Assembly (NCBI RefSeq): GCF_030272615.1
Contig: NC_081408.1
Location: 61,872,614 to 61,936,613, forward strand
Origin: Cryptomeria japonica
Taxonomy: Eukaryota; Streptophyta; Pinopsida; Cupressales; Cupressaceae
Direction: 5' to 3'
DNA length: 64,000 nt
Under the pieces are notes generated by a model, which worked only from the letters and a program-made list of their open reading frames with translations, made no database searches and was not told where the DNA came from. The translations under genes and the position numbers were made by a program. Shown here piece by piece: positions 10,706 through 23,561 of this stretch. Positions within the stretch are counted from its first letter, which is position 1; each line of letters begins with the position of its first letter.

Positions 10706-12464
10706 ATGCCAGTTTGGACTAGAGCCCAATACGAACAACTTAGAAAACGACAACAAATGGAGGAAGAAGATACAACTTTTGGATTTATTGTTGTTGACGA
10801 AGAAGTTGTCAATAGCATGATTAGAGACCTTGAACAAGATTTCAAATTTGATAGGCTAATGGAAAAATTATTGACAAAACAAAAAGAGAAATATCTCTTG
10901 ATGTTGGCAAAATCTGGAGCTAAACTACCACAAGACTTTAATATAGAAAGCTGAAAACAAGATGCGGAAACAAGTAACACCCAAAACACGAATGAACAAA
11001 ATAATGAAGATATGAACAAAGAAAGTAGCAAAGAAACAAGGAAAGAAAGGGATGACAAAAGAAAAGAACGTAATGATAAAAGAAGCAATGTGGATAATCC
11101 ATTTTCAAACTTTACTCAACAAATACAAACTCTACAACAGTAGATACAAGACATACAAAATGGGACAAGTTCCAAGAAGTATTCATTAGAAGACATATGT
11201 CCATATCCCTTTGATAAAAAGCTAAATATGATACCATTTCTGCAACATTATGAGATTCCTAAATATGACAAATACAATGGAAGATTTGATCCTCAAGATC
11301 ACATTAGGGAGTTTTGTACTATGAGCATGGAATTTGCTCACGAGGAGACTTACCTTATGCGTCTTTTACCTAGGAGTTTAAATGGACAATCAATGGAATG
11401 GTTTTCAAGATTACCATCTAGAATCAAATCCTTTGAATAACTTGTGTATAGGTTTATTTCACAATATTCCTACAATATAAGGAATGAAATAACAATGCTA
11501 GATCTTTGCAATGTTAAACAAAAGAATGGCGAATCCTTTATGATCCTTTTACAACAATGGAAACGCATGTTTAATAGGTATCCCTGGGATGTACCTAATC
11601 AAGAAAAAAATGGACATACTCATTGATAATCTTATCAGTGAAATGAGTTATCGACTAAGGATGCAATGTCCTCCCTCTTTTGCCAAAATGATAAAAAATG
11701 CTCTAAAAATAGTGAACGCAATGGTAAAGAAAGGAGAACTAAAACTTTACAATAATTCATACAATAGCAACAACAACAACAACAACAATGATAAACCCAA
11801 GTTCTGGTCAAAGAATAGGAATGTCAACAATGAAGGAAATGATGATAACAATACTGCAAAACAACAACAACCAATTTTCAATCTATCAAGTCAAATCCCA
11901 AGTAACAACAATTTGGAAAATGATAAAGTCAAGTCCTTTTTCTCTAATCCTCGAAGAAAATTCACAAATATTGGAGAATCTTTAGAATCAGCTCTAAAAA
12001 CTTTGCTTGCTAACAAATTAATTGTTTTACTCAAAGCAAGAATTTATGAACCACCAGTTAAGCCAAATTGGTGGAATGACAATCATTTTTGCAATTATCA
12101 TCGGAATAAAGGACACCTAACAAATGATTGTCAAAGATTGAAACACATTATCCAAGATCTAATTGATAATGGAACCATCACGATGGATAGCCATAAGATG
12201 AACGAATCACACTTGGCTTTTAAAACTCCACTTCCAAACTATGATAAAGGTGAATCATCCCAATTGGAAAATGACAAAGGGAAAGCCAAAGTGAGTTACG
12301 CTTATACATATGATGATGTAGTAAATGTGATAATTGTTAATGAAAATCCATCTTCAGAACCAATCAATGTTATCACAAGAAGCAAAGCAAAGATTACCTT
12401 TCCAAGTATAGTAAAAGACTCAACATCCACATCACAACAATACAATTTAGTAGAGAAATTACAA
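10706..12464 (+). pseudogene. T2: gag of a Tat-type Ty3/gypsy element
   Basis: Gag forms the virus-like particle that packages element RNA. The start MPVWTRAQ at 10706 aligns with MPVTRSQ of the T3 gag, so this ATG is preferred. The capsid-like region includes DPQDHIREFC, YLMRLLPRSL and SMEWFSRLPS (about 11280-11420). An Asn-rich stretch lies at about 11755-11870. A zinc-knuckle-like motif, C-x2-H-x4-H-x4-C (FCNYHRNKGHLTNDC), lies at about 12088-12135. Damage: stops at 10952 (TGA), about 11142 (TAG) and 11438 (TAA), and a +1 frameshift in a run of seven A near 11606 after which the frame changes. In T3 the same protein is nearly intact, which makes the assignment secure. Confidence 0.88.
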
Positions 12465-15400
12465 TGAATACCAGCTCAAATATCAATTCTGGAACTTCTT
12501 AAGATTTCACCTATACATAAGGAAATTTTTGAGAAAGCTTTAGTGGAAACAACGGTATCAAAAGATTTGGATATAGATCAGTTCCAAAACATGGTAGGAC
12601 ATCTTATAGCTCCTCATTGCTTATCATTTTCTGAAAATGATGATGCCTCCTTACAACATCCTCACAATGCTCCTTTACATGTTGAAGTCTCCATTAATAA
12701 AACTTGTGTCAAACATGTACTCATAGATGGAGGAGCTGGTTTAAACATTTGTGCATTAAGTTTGATAAAAGCTTTGGGGTATTGAGAGAATGCAGCGGAC
12801 CCGAAAAAGAAAATAACCATCAAGGCTTATGATGAAGCAGAACGTTCTTCTAAAGGAACTGTTATGCTACCAATAAGGATAGGACCTGTGGAAAAGGATA
12901 CATTGTGTCAAGTTTTAGACTTGAATCTCTCCTACAACATTCTTCTGGGAAGACCCTGGATTCACAAGATGCAAGCAGTTCCTTCTACATACCATCAATG
13001 TGTAAAATTTCCTCATAACGGAAAAGAAATCACTATAATTGCAGATTCCAGTCAATATTGCATTAATTTGAAGCCAATACAAGATACCATAGTTCCACAT
13101 AATAGAGAATCAGTATATCCTACCAAGGAAATTCAAGCAAAGTTATGGGAAACTTTTGAAGAAAAGCTCAAGTTAAATGATGAAGGAATGGAAAAATATT
13201 CTTTGAATAATTTTCCACTTTCCTCTAAGTCATATGAAAAACCTACAGATATTCAATCAAAATCATCAGAAAAATCAAAACATATGTTTAAAGGAACCTT
13301 GTTAGTGCTGGAGCTCTTGAGGAAGAAAATGAAGACAAAGACATTCTTGGTTGGTTATACAAAGATGAAGATAAAACTATAGCAACAGTAGTAGAAGTCA
13401 ATATTCCCATAAAACAATATGGCAAAGGATATGAAATCATGCAAAAGATGGGATATGAAGGAAAAGGACCAATTGGTAAGCAACATCAAGGAATTTCAGA
13501 ACCTATTTGTCCACATTCGCAATCCACAAAAGATAAATCTGGTTTGGGATACCTAAAGTCTAATCAAAAGCAACACAATACTCAACAACAAAAATGGAGA
13601 AAGAAATCAGTCTCTTAAGGAGACAATTGGCAAGAAAAGCTACATCAAGCAGCCAAAACAGTAACCAAAAAAAAAAAGAAGCAAGAAGAACATGAAAAGA
13701 AAGAAGAGGAGACTACCATCAAAGAGGAAGAAAAATCTTGTCAGCAGGTCCTAGAAATACAAACAAAAGAAAAATTTGAACAAAATATTCCAGAAGCAGT
13801 AAAAATAGAAAAGACAGAAATCAGAGAACTTTTTGCACCATACGACATTCCAGTATGGTATAGTGGAGTAATCTTGGATCAAAATTTAGAAACAGATTCC
13901 AATGAGCATGAATGGGGACCAAATTCCTTATCTACTACATCAAGTAACAAACACAATGAAGATCAAGCAGCCATTACAAAAGAAGACTTGTCCATTATAG
14001 AACTTAAGATAAAATTAGAAAGGAGACAAGAGAAACTTAGAATTCAGAGAAAAGAGGCATATGCAAAAAGAAAAGATAATGACAAAAATAGCGATACAAT
14101 GCCACAAGAAATGCAAACAAGAATCAGATATGCAAGAACCATAGAAGAAATAAGAGATAGTCAAGTTGGATTAACTATTAGTCCAGAAGAAGATGAGTTT
14201 GAAAGGAGACAAAATCTATTAAAAGAATTATCTTTAACATGTACACAAGTCTATCAACTCCGAACTGCAAATGGAGCCAATCAGGAAGAAATTTGCAATA
14301 CCAAAGACATGTGTGTTGATATAATCCATTCATTTAAGGGACAAACGTCAATTGAAGAACCACTTGAGTAATGCTAATATTAATCTTGTTAAGACTAATT
14401 CAGAAATTTTTGAGAAAGACAATCCTCAAAAACATTCAATCTATGACAATACCTATTCTATGTTAAATTATGATCATTATGTCATGAATGTTGAAACACC
14501 TAATGATGACGGTGATTATGATTTACCCCTTCTTCATCTTGAACTAATTGATTGGGATAATTTAGACAACCCCAAACTAAATGTCTTTTCCAATGATCAT
14601 GACTTAGCTGTGTACCTTAACGTTATTGAACCCATCCCACCTAAGATATCTTCTACTATAGAATCAAGTAAAGTTTTTCATAGTCAGGAGAATGCCAAAA
14701 TTTTCAGTCGCAAAAGTGAAATAAAATAAGGAAAGAGACCTTTTGTTGAAAACCATTTCATGGTAACATTAGATCAATCAAAAGAGAAAATAAAGGGCGT
14801 ATCTGATGATGAAAACCTCCTTGAGGCATCAGAAGATGGAAAGTTTGATATTTTTCCTGCATATTTTCAAGAAAGATCTGCTATCCTGATAGAACCAATA
14901 GAAGCAGTAAACATTGATACATCAAAGGATCCTAAAATACTTCATTTTTTTGCCTCATTATCAGAAAAAGAGAGGAAAGAATACATGGAATTATTTAAGC
15001 AATGACAAATAAATTTTGCTTGGTCTTATGTAGATATGCTAGGACTGAACCCAGATCTTATTATGCATCATCTTAATATGGATTTAAAAGTAAAACCTGT
15101 TAGGAAAAAGTTAAGAAAGATGCACCCACATATTACTCTCCTTGACAAAACTGAGCTCAAGAAATTATTAGAAGTGGGATTCATAAGACCAGTTGCTTAT
15201 CCAGAATGGTTTTCAATTATTGTACCAGTATCAAAACTAGATAAGAGCATAAGAATCTGCACAGATTTCAGAGATCTGAATAAAGCATGTCCAAAAGATG
15301 ATTTCCCACTACCAAACATTGATATCATAGTAGACTTGTCAGCAGGGCATGAGATGTTTTCATTAATGGATGGCTTCTCAGGATATAATCAAATAAGAAT

Positions 15401-18161
15401 CACACCTGAAGATCAAGAGAAGAAAACTTTCACCTGTGCATGGGGAACATAGTACTGGAATGTTATGCCATTTGGGCTTAAGAATGCAGGAGTGACTTAT
15501 CAAAGGGCTATGACGACAATTTTCCATGACATGATGAATACATTTATGGAAGATTATGTCGATGACATACTTGCAAAATCTCACACAAGAAAAGAACATT
15601 TGAAGATTTTAAGCAAGATTTTTGACAGGCTGGAAATATATCAATTGAGATTAAATCCAAAGAAATGTGCATTCGGGGTAACCTCTGGAAAGCTCCTTGG
15701 GTACATTATATCAGCTCATGGCATTGAAGTTAATCCTGGAAAAGTTAAAGCTATCATGGAGATGGAATCACCTAAGAACATAAGTCAATTGTGATCTTTA
15801 CAAGGAAGGTTGCAATCAATCAGGAGATTTGTGTCCCAATTGGCCGATAGATGTCTTCCCTTTACTCATCTTCTACATAAAAATGTTCCATTCAAATGGG
15901 ATCTATCATGTGAAGAAGCTTTCTTGCAAATAAAAGAATATCTTATGAGTCCTCCAGTATTGATATCACCAACCAAAGGAAAACCCTTGTTACTCTATGT
16001 CTCAGTAACAAGTGTATCATTAGGTGCTCTCCTAGCTCAACATGATGATGAAGGAAAAGAAAGAGCAGTTTATTAAATCAGCAAAACACCTGTTGGATAT
16101 GAGTTAAATTATTCATCAATTGAAAAGATATGTCTAGCAGTTGTATTTGCAACTCAGAAGCTATGACATTATATGTTGATTCATTCTGTAAAACTAATAG
16201 CAAAGATAGATCCTCTTGAATATTTATTGAGTAAGTCAACATTAACATAGAGACTAGCCAAATGGGTTATGATACTAAGTGAATTTGACATAGAATATGT
16301 TGACCAGAAAGCCATCAAGGGGCAAGTCATTGCTGATCAATTAGCTAATGCACCTCTACAAAATGACATGCCTTTGTACATCGAATTTCTTGATGTAGAT
16401 ATCTTGACAATAAGTACAAACTTATGGGAATTGTACTTTGATGGTTCTTATACTCAATATGAATCAGGTGTAGGAATTTTTTTTATCACACCTGAAGGAC
16501 ATACAATTCCAAAATCATATAGACTAAGATTTCCATGCACCAATAATACTGCAGAGTATGAAGCATTGGCTATAGGGCTCAAAATGGCCATTGAATGGAA
16601 TGTCAAAGAACTGCATGTCTATGGTGATTCACAACTTGTCATTAATCAAATAAATGATGAATATCAAACAAAGGATGATAAGCTTATGCTGTACAAACAG
16701 CTAGTGGAAGAATTTAAAGGATATTTTAAAGAAATCACATTCACCCAGATTCCCAAAAATGAAAATAAAGTAGTAGATGCAATGGCTACAATAGCATCTC
16801 TTTTGCAAAATAAAGAGAATCAACAATATTATGAGTTTCTTGTGGAAGATATCTTAACCCCTACCATTCAATCCCAGCATACCTATCTAATTTGCCATAT
16901 ATCAATAACCAATCAATCCTTATACGGTCAAACCTACCAATATTTAAAAGATCATATCCTTCCTTTGGAATTATCTCATAATCAACAAAGAAACTTTATC
17001 CGTCAGTCCTCTCGCTATACCATTATTGTTGATATCCTATATAGGCGTGGTCTAGATGGTACATTATTGAGATGTCTGGAAAAAGATGAATCTGAAAGAG
17101 TTCTTAATGACATTCATGTGGGTATTTATGGTACACACTCAAGTGGTTTAACATTGGCTAAGAAACTTATTCGTATGGGTTACTTTTGGCCTACTATGGA
17201 AAGAGACTCATTCACCTATGCTAAAAAGTGTAAACAATGTCAAATTCATGCACCAGCACAAGAGTTATATCCTATGACAGGATCATGGCCATTTTCACAG
17301 TGGGGCCTAGATTTGGTAGGAAAGATCAATCCCTCATCTTCTAATGGCCATAAATTCATTCTAGTTGCTACTGAATATTTTACTAAGTGGATTGAAGCAA
17401 TGCCTTTAAAAATAGTGACAGGAAAACAAATATCCTCATTCATCTTGAATTACATAATTTGTCGATATGGAGTTCCTATTACCATTATCACTGATAATTG
17501 AAGACCATTCAAAAATCAAGATGTAAAAGAGCTATGTGAAAAATTTCATATCCAACATAGGTTCTCTACTCCATATTATCCACAAGGTAATGGTCAAGTT
17601 GAGGCATCAAACAAAACTATTTTAAAAATCTTGAAGAAAACAGTCAATGAAGCTAGAAAAGATTGGCACATTCAGCTAAATACTGCTCTTTGGGCATATC
17701 GAACTAGTGTCCGCACTCCAACAAGGGCAACTCCATATTGTTTGTTCTATGGATCAGAAGTGATATTACCTATAGAAGTAGAGATACCTTCTCTATGAGT
17801 ATCCTTGCATGGTCTTATACTAGAAGAAGAACAAAGAGTCTCTCGACTCTAGGAACTAGAACTGATTCTGGAGCGTCGCCAAAATGCAACAAATCATTTA
17901 AAAGTATATCAACAAAGAATGACAAGAAGCTATAACCATAGAGTCAAGCAGTGCATTTTCTAGATTGGAGACATAGTTCTAAGGGAGAATCTTTGAAATC
18001 AGCAAGATCAGGAAAAGAAGGGAAAATTTGAACCAAATTGGCTAGGACCTTTTGTCATAGTAACAACATATGGATCAGGAGCATACAAATTATCTACCCC
18101 AGAAGGTGATTGGTTTGATGAACATATCAATTCTATCCATCTCAAGAAATTCTATGCTTGA
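12465..18161 (+). pseudogene. T2: pol (protease, RT, two RNase H, integrase), Tat lineage
   Basis: This is the enzyme part of the polyprotein. In order: aspartic protease with VLIDGGAGLNIC (about 12718-12755); G-patch-like YGKGYEIMQKMGYEGKG (about 13418-13470); a charged linker (13600-14360); RT with YVDDILAKS (about 15554); a first, decayed RNase H (about 15940-16240); a second RNase H beginning LYFDGSYTQ (about 16430) with NNTAEYEAL and GDSQLVINQI; and integrase with H...H...C..C (about 17110-17250), WGLDLVG (about 17310), ITDN (about 17495) and QGNGQVEASN (about 17585). Two tandem RNase H domains mark the Tat lineage. Frameshifts lie near 13305 and 14350. Stops include 12465, 12783, 14727, 15003, 15450, 15792, 16074, about 16164, about 16248 and 17499, with more near the end. 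The last codon before TGA (18159-18161) aligns with the T3 pol end. Confidence 0.92.
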
Positions 18162-20149
18162 GATATAAAGTCCTGGAAAAATCAATAAAAGGCATATAAA
18201 GTCCTGAAGAAATCAGTAAAAATAAAAAAAGCAGAAAATCCCTAAAAAGTATAAAACAACAAAAATACAATAAATTAGATGGTGAAAACCTGGTAAACAG
18301 GCACTATCTAAAAAAGTGAGTTCCTCCATCCATGAGATCCCTTTGCGCACCTATCCACTCCATCCTCTCGCATTTATCACTTCCATCTATCTTAGCTTAT
18401 AAATTCCATCTTTCATATCCATTGCTCTGAACCATTTAGTAGGAAATATGTAGCTTACCAACAATTATAAACTTTTGACATACTTTCTGTAGTCATTGTC
18501 TTAGATTTTATCAACATTTATCAGTCTGCATTTGTATCCCACCATGGTTTGGATCTTGATCAATTCATATATCCATAATAAATTTTTGTTTCCACTGGGG
18601 GAAAAATACTAATTCCATTTTCTAAGGTGATCTTTTGAAAACTTAAAAATCCAAAAACATTCGAAAAAAACAAAACCAAAAACATCCAGGATTTTGAAAT
18701 AGATAACAAGCAACAAAGCAATGAAAATCAAGGCATCTCATCAACAACTGAATCGTCAAACTTAGAAAATGAAGAATCAACTAGCAAACTATAAAGGATT
18801 ATCAAAGATCATTCATTAAGATGATTATATCAGTTAATGACCATAAGAACATGTAAATGACATACAAGATTCAGTGTTTATATCTTGATTTTATTGCTAA
18901 TCATGTACTCTATGCAACTCAAGGATGTTCATGACTAGAGGAGCTATGATGGGGCATGATTATTTTCTTTGATTGCTGTTTGTGGTTTATCTCTTTCTAT
19001 GGTATGAACTTGTCTCAGGATATGATTAGCAAAAGATCAAGGAGGACGTTCCAAGCCATGCATGAAAGGAGATACTCTCTGTCTATTCTGCAAGCAATAC
19101 TCAGGTCAACTTGGTCCATTATATCAAGTCGCTTGTATTAACTTGCTATATCAAAATCCATGTAAGCAATACTCAAGTCATCTTGAATCATTATGTCAAG
19201 TTTCTTGTATTTTATTACAACATTTAAAGCTCAATGATGAAAACAAGCACTGTTACCCAATAGCATATGAAGAATGGCAGTACACTTTTTAGTGAGATCA
19301 TTTCATTAGCTCATTATTCATTTGCATTATAAGCATTCATTTGTCAAGTTGCATTATAAGCATATCATTTCATTAACAAATCAACGGTCATAAATAAAGA
19401 TTGAGTATACTTGGACAAATAAAAACAATTTGCATTTAATCATTGTAGGTAAATTCATTTTTTCTCCATTTTAGCTACATTTTATCATCGCATTAATTGC
19501 ATTCAATTAAGTGCATTTCATGTAGTGTATCATCATTATTATCTACATTATCATTTCATAAAGATCATTTAGTTGCATCTTTTTCACTTAGATTCATAAT
19601 CATTATAAGCATAACATATAAATAAAAAACAAATCAATCATTCATGTGTAAATCCGTATAAATCATTGCATTAATTGCATTCAATTAAGTGCATTTCATT
19701 CATCATAGGTACATATTATTTCATCGTATAGTGTGTCATTATTATTTGCATTATCATTCCATTTATCATTTAGTTGCATACATAAAAAAAATCCAAAAAT
19801 ATTTCATTTGTATATACACCATCCTAAGCATTAAGCAATCATTTCATTTGCATTTGCATCATTTAAGTTAAGTAATCATTTGCATTTCCATCTAAGCTCA
19901 TCAAAATCAAAAATCAAAAACATTTATCATTTGCATCATGTAAGCTATTATCATATCATTATTTATCTACTCATTTGCATCCATAAAATCAAAGCATATA
20001 AGCATATAGAACATCATCAAATAAAGTAACATGCATAAATAAAAGCAGCATCATATAGAAACCATGTCTACATATAGATCATCATAAAAAGTCCAAGTAT
20101 ACAATGATATCAGATACAACAATACAAGTGCCTCAAATCAAAGTCATGA
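18162..20149. other. T2: non-coding spacer after pol
   Basis: No gene is seen over these 2 kb. Near its start (about 18280-18305) lies AAACCTGGTAAACAGGCAC, also present after the T3 pol (about 53350-53370); CCTG/CAGG could form a small hairpin. From about 19300 the sequence is AT-rich, with many loose repeats of words such as CATTTCAT, TTTGCATT and AGCAT. The likely 3' ends of both the sense gag-pol transcript and the antisense PMD transcript fall here, but I cannot place either terminator. Confidence 0.5.
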
Positions 20150-23100
20150 CTATCCTGTACCACTACCACCTGACTCTGTCCATCTCTATGGCTGTGAGCG
20201 AGAAGATCCTCTAGATGTTTGTCTACCATGCTCACCACTCCTCTGAGGAGGTCCCATGACCCCACCACTGCTAGTATCCATCAACATGGTGGTCTCATAA
20301 CTACCTTATCTCTGGCTCTCTACAACTACCTCCTCATATCGTCATCGCCAGTAGGAAGTCTTCTTCCGAGCCTGAAATAATGCTCTAACAGTGTTCGCTA
20401 AGAGAGTACCCGACCCAACCTGCTGAATATGATCTAGAAGACCCTAAGTATCCTGCTATCTCCTAATAGTTGTGTCTCTCTCAGTCATAAGAGTCTATAT
20501 CTGTGCTTGAAGCTGATCAATATGTGCTCTCAAACTGTCAATAGTATCATGCCCTGGCACATCATGCTCTGGTATAACCACACCTGGCATATCTTGAATT
20601 GGTGCAACCTGCTCGGATAAAACCTGTTGTGGTGCATGAATCCCAATCCCCTCAGCACCAACCTACCCAACTACTAGAACATCAGTCTGAGTAACTCTCC
20701 GAACTCATCATCTAATTAGGGGAATATGATCCTCAGGTTCCTCATCATCACCACCATGAGCTGCAATAACTTTAGAATCTAGCTGAATCTGTCCAAAATC
20801 AATACCTCTCCCACAATCCCCATCCAATCTAGTCACCCTACCCCCTATCACTAGCAATCCTCTAGGTGATCTCATCCCTACCCTACCAATATCCCTGCCA
20901 ATCCATCCAATATCTTTCCCACCCATACGACGAGGTCTATCAATCCTGCCAACTAGTCCAAATGGTCCTCCACGGACTCTTAATCGACGTCCTCTCCATC
21001 TAGGTCCACCACCACCACCACCTCCATCCCCACCATCATCTCCACCTCTCCTAGCCTCATGTGCAGCTCTAAGCTCTCATCTACATCTCCGTCTCTTGCT
21101 AACAGGATCATCTAAATCATCATTGTCATCTCCTGAGCTAGGAGGAGGATCTGCTGGATTCGTAATCTGAGGAAATGGATGAGCTAATAAATACTGAGCA
21201 TACTCTGCAGTAACCCCAGGACCAAGAATGTGTAATCTCATATCGTAAGCCACTCTCGGAGTAGCAACAAACTCTGCATGAGCAACCTCAAATGAAAAAG
21301 ATGGTCCCCAATCTCGCCTATCTCTGTATCACCGAGCATAAATTGTCACACCAGTAGGCATAGGCTGAATGATACCAAACTGTCTCAAAATCTGACCAAT
21401 CAACTGTTGCTCAACAATGAAGGGTGTACAACCAATGAGATATCTACTCTGCATGATAAATGGTAATGTCTTTGTGTCATCCATCCATGGCCCACAATCA
21501 ACATATGGTTTCCAAATAATGCTATCCAAAGAATTGAGAACCCAATGCTAACACTCCATCTTACCCAACTTGGGCTGAGTAAGAACACCTACATAAAAAT
21601 AAACATATGGATGCCTCTCTCCATGAACTCTATGATGGATAGGCCATGTAATAGCAATGTGCTCCCAACACCAGATCTATAATAACGTGCATCCTATAGA
21701 TAAACTCACACTCTCATCATACACAACCTGGTGTAGATCATGATATAAATGTGCTAGCATACAAACACCCCAAGCATATCACGTCCAATGCTACATCATG
21801 CTTAGTAGCACCTCACCCCATCCAACAAAAAAGCCTCAAGATCGCCTATTAGGACATATAAATCCACCAATCAAACCAACAAGAATAACAGGAAGAGTCT
21901 CATAGTACATCACCATGTCTACCCATCGGATCTCTCCTCTACTGATGCTCTCATCAGAAAAAATGACTCTGCAAGCCTTGGTCCCAATGCCATCCTGATA
22001 ATTGTATTGCACTAGCTCCCCAATCATTGGGATATGCAGAATCCTATAGACATCCTCTAGGGTAACACTAATTTGACCCGTCGGTAGGTGGAAAGTGTTA
22101 TGCTCACTGTGCCATCTCTCGGCTAATGCAGTTAACAAACCTCTGTTATGCATAATCTCTGGCATAAACAATAAATGATGTAAAATGCATCCATCTATAT
22201 GTCTAATCTCAGCCTAGGATAACTCTGGAACTAAATGACGTATGGTTGGTAATTTCTCCCGACACCGGAGAACATCAAGTTTCTCCTGTTTTTCAAGAGA
22301 AATCAATCAATCAAATCAAACCCAATCAAATCAAATTGAATCAATCATCAATTATCAAATCTATCAAATTAAATTGAAGCAACTTAAGCTATCAAAACAT
22401 TTTAAACCTATCAATCATAGTTTACTATCAATCATTGAGTTTGACCAACAACTCTGCTAAACTCTTGCATCAGAAACTAAATTGGTTCCTTGCAAGCTAC
22501 TTAATCATCTATCTATCAATCAAGATAAACAAAGCTACTCAATCATCCAAATTTATCAATCAAGCTAATCAGAGCTAATTTATCTATCAAGCTACTCAAA
22601 GCTACTCAATCGAGCAATCAAAACTATCTATCAATCATGCAATCACTCTATCAGGACTCTATTTTATCAACAATGCATATTACACATGTTAAATCTAATC
22701 ATCAAAAGTAATTTTAAACATTCGCAGTTATCAAAAATACCTACTTTAAGCAAAAGCACTATCCTATCAAGCATATGCACTAAACAACGATGCATATGCA
22801 CTATTCTAAGCAAAAGTGCTATCCTATCCAACATATGCACTAAAAGACGATGCACATGCGCTATTCTATGCACAAGCGCTACCATTTCATACATTTGTGC
22901 TAACAAATCAAACAAAAGTGCTAAAACATACAAAAGCGCTAATAATCTATGCATTTGCGCTAACATACAAAGCAAAAGCGCTAAATCAAGCATTTGTGCT
23001 AACCAAAATTGCATATGCGCTAAACTAAATTGCAAATGCGCTAATCTAAAAATCGAAAAAATTGAAATTTTCAAAAATTCAAAAAAGACCGCCTAAAACA

Positions 23101-23225
23101 TGAAATTTTGAACGAAAACTTGAAAAAAAAGCTTGGGATAAGATACATACCGGATACCCATACTCGACTGGCCACTGATATCGCCGAACTCACTCGAATC
23201 GATGACACTCCACTGGAATCACCAT
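20150..23225 (-). pseudogene. T2: antisense Plant Mobile Domain (PMD) gene, two exons
   Basis: Read on the minus strand. Exon 1 is 23225-23151: ATG plus 24 codons, beginning MVIP and ending GYP, then donor GTATGT. Exon 2 runs from 22285 (after acceptor AACAG) in one frame to TAG at 20150-20152. Exon 2 carries PMD features: NRGLLTALAERWHSEHNTFH, then TVTLEDVYRIL-type text (ISVTLEDVYRILHIP), about 22145-22030, and ILRQFGIIQPMPTGV near 21390. A basic linker follows, then a probable coiled coil (about 20545-20440) and a Gly/Ser-rich tail. PMD proteins are known in plants both as host genes (MAIN/MAIL) and inside transposons; the biochemical role is unclear. Stops include TGA at codon 12 of exon 1 and several TAG, one at SxAEI where T3 has SQADL. 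The two-exon model is my inference, supported by the matching T3 gene. Confidence 0.72.
22759..23046 (-). repeat. T2: 60-bp-phased GCGCTA array inside the antisense intron
   Basis: The C of each GYRCTA-type core falls at 22759, 22780, 22801, 22819, 22840, 22861, 22879, 22900, 22921, 22939, 22960, 22981, 22999, 23020 and 23041. Spacing is 21, 21, 18 repeated without slip: 15 cores in an exact 60-bp super-period. Cores are preceded by short words such as GCAAAA, GCATAT or GCATTT; the rest of each spacer varies freely. On the minus strand the core reads TAGCGC, as in the sense leader. Unit lengths divisible by three keep long meaningless frames open here on both strands. Confidence 0.92.
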
Positions 23226-23300
23226 TTTGGCCACTTCAGCAAGAATATTCTCTCCAAACGCTGACAAGGATAACAATGAAGTTAAAATTAGCCTTGGTTA

Positions 23301-23308
23301 ATTTTATA
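23301..23308 (-). promoter_or_regulatory. T2: candidate TATA box for the antisense PMD gene
   Basis: The minus strand reads TATAAAAT here. The first T-run base is 77 bp from the proposed ATG at 23225; in T3 the equivalent TATAAAA is 76 bp from its ATG. Conserved position in two diverged elements is the main support. Confidence 0.55.
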
Positions 23309-23547
23309 TTTACTATTTCAAGAGTAATTAATTTCAACAATGGGGCAATTTAATTTGTTTTTTACAAATGAATTTAATTGACTAGATTTCTTATCACATT
23401 ATCATGAGATTAATCATTCACACTAAAATTTTCGACAATTTCATGATCAATCTCCTGAGGGGGCACACAATCTGGATTTTCAATTTCTATCAGGCATTAT
23501 CGAGACTTGATTTAATCTTTGAAACAATGTTGTCTCGACATCATTTC

Positions 23548-23561
23548 AAAGAGGGGCAAAA
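23548..23561 (+). other. T2: polypurine tract (PPT)
   Basis: AAAGAGGGGCAAAA lies immediately before the TG that opens the 3' LTR. The same 14 bases precede the T3 3' LTR. The tract primes plus-strand DNA synthesis. A second purine run, CTGAGGGGGCAC (about 23453-23464), lies about 100 bp upstream; T3 has its counterpart at about 58002-58012. Confidence 0.85.

Noticed and set aside
10654-11088. 144-codon minus-strand ORF rich in Leu and Ser
   Set aside because: Antisense shadow of the Lys/Glu-rich T2 gag region; gag is supported by alignment with T3.
22667-23096. Open frames of about 135 codons on both strands with periodic ICT/CAI or ALLxxLA patterns
   Set aside because: They arise because array steps (18 and 21) are multiples of three and the units lack stops. 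No start context, homology or codon signal supports translation.
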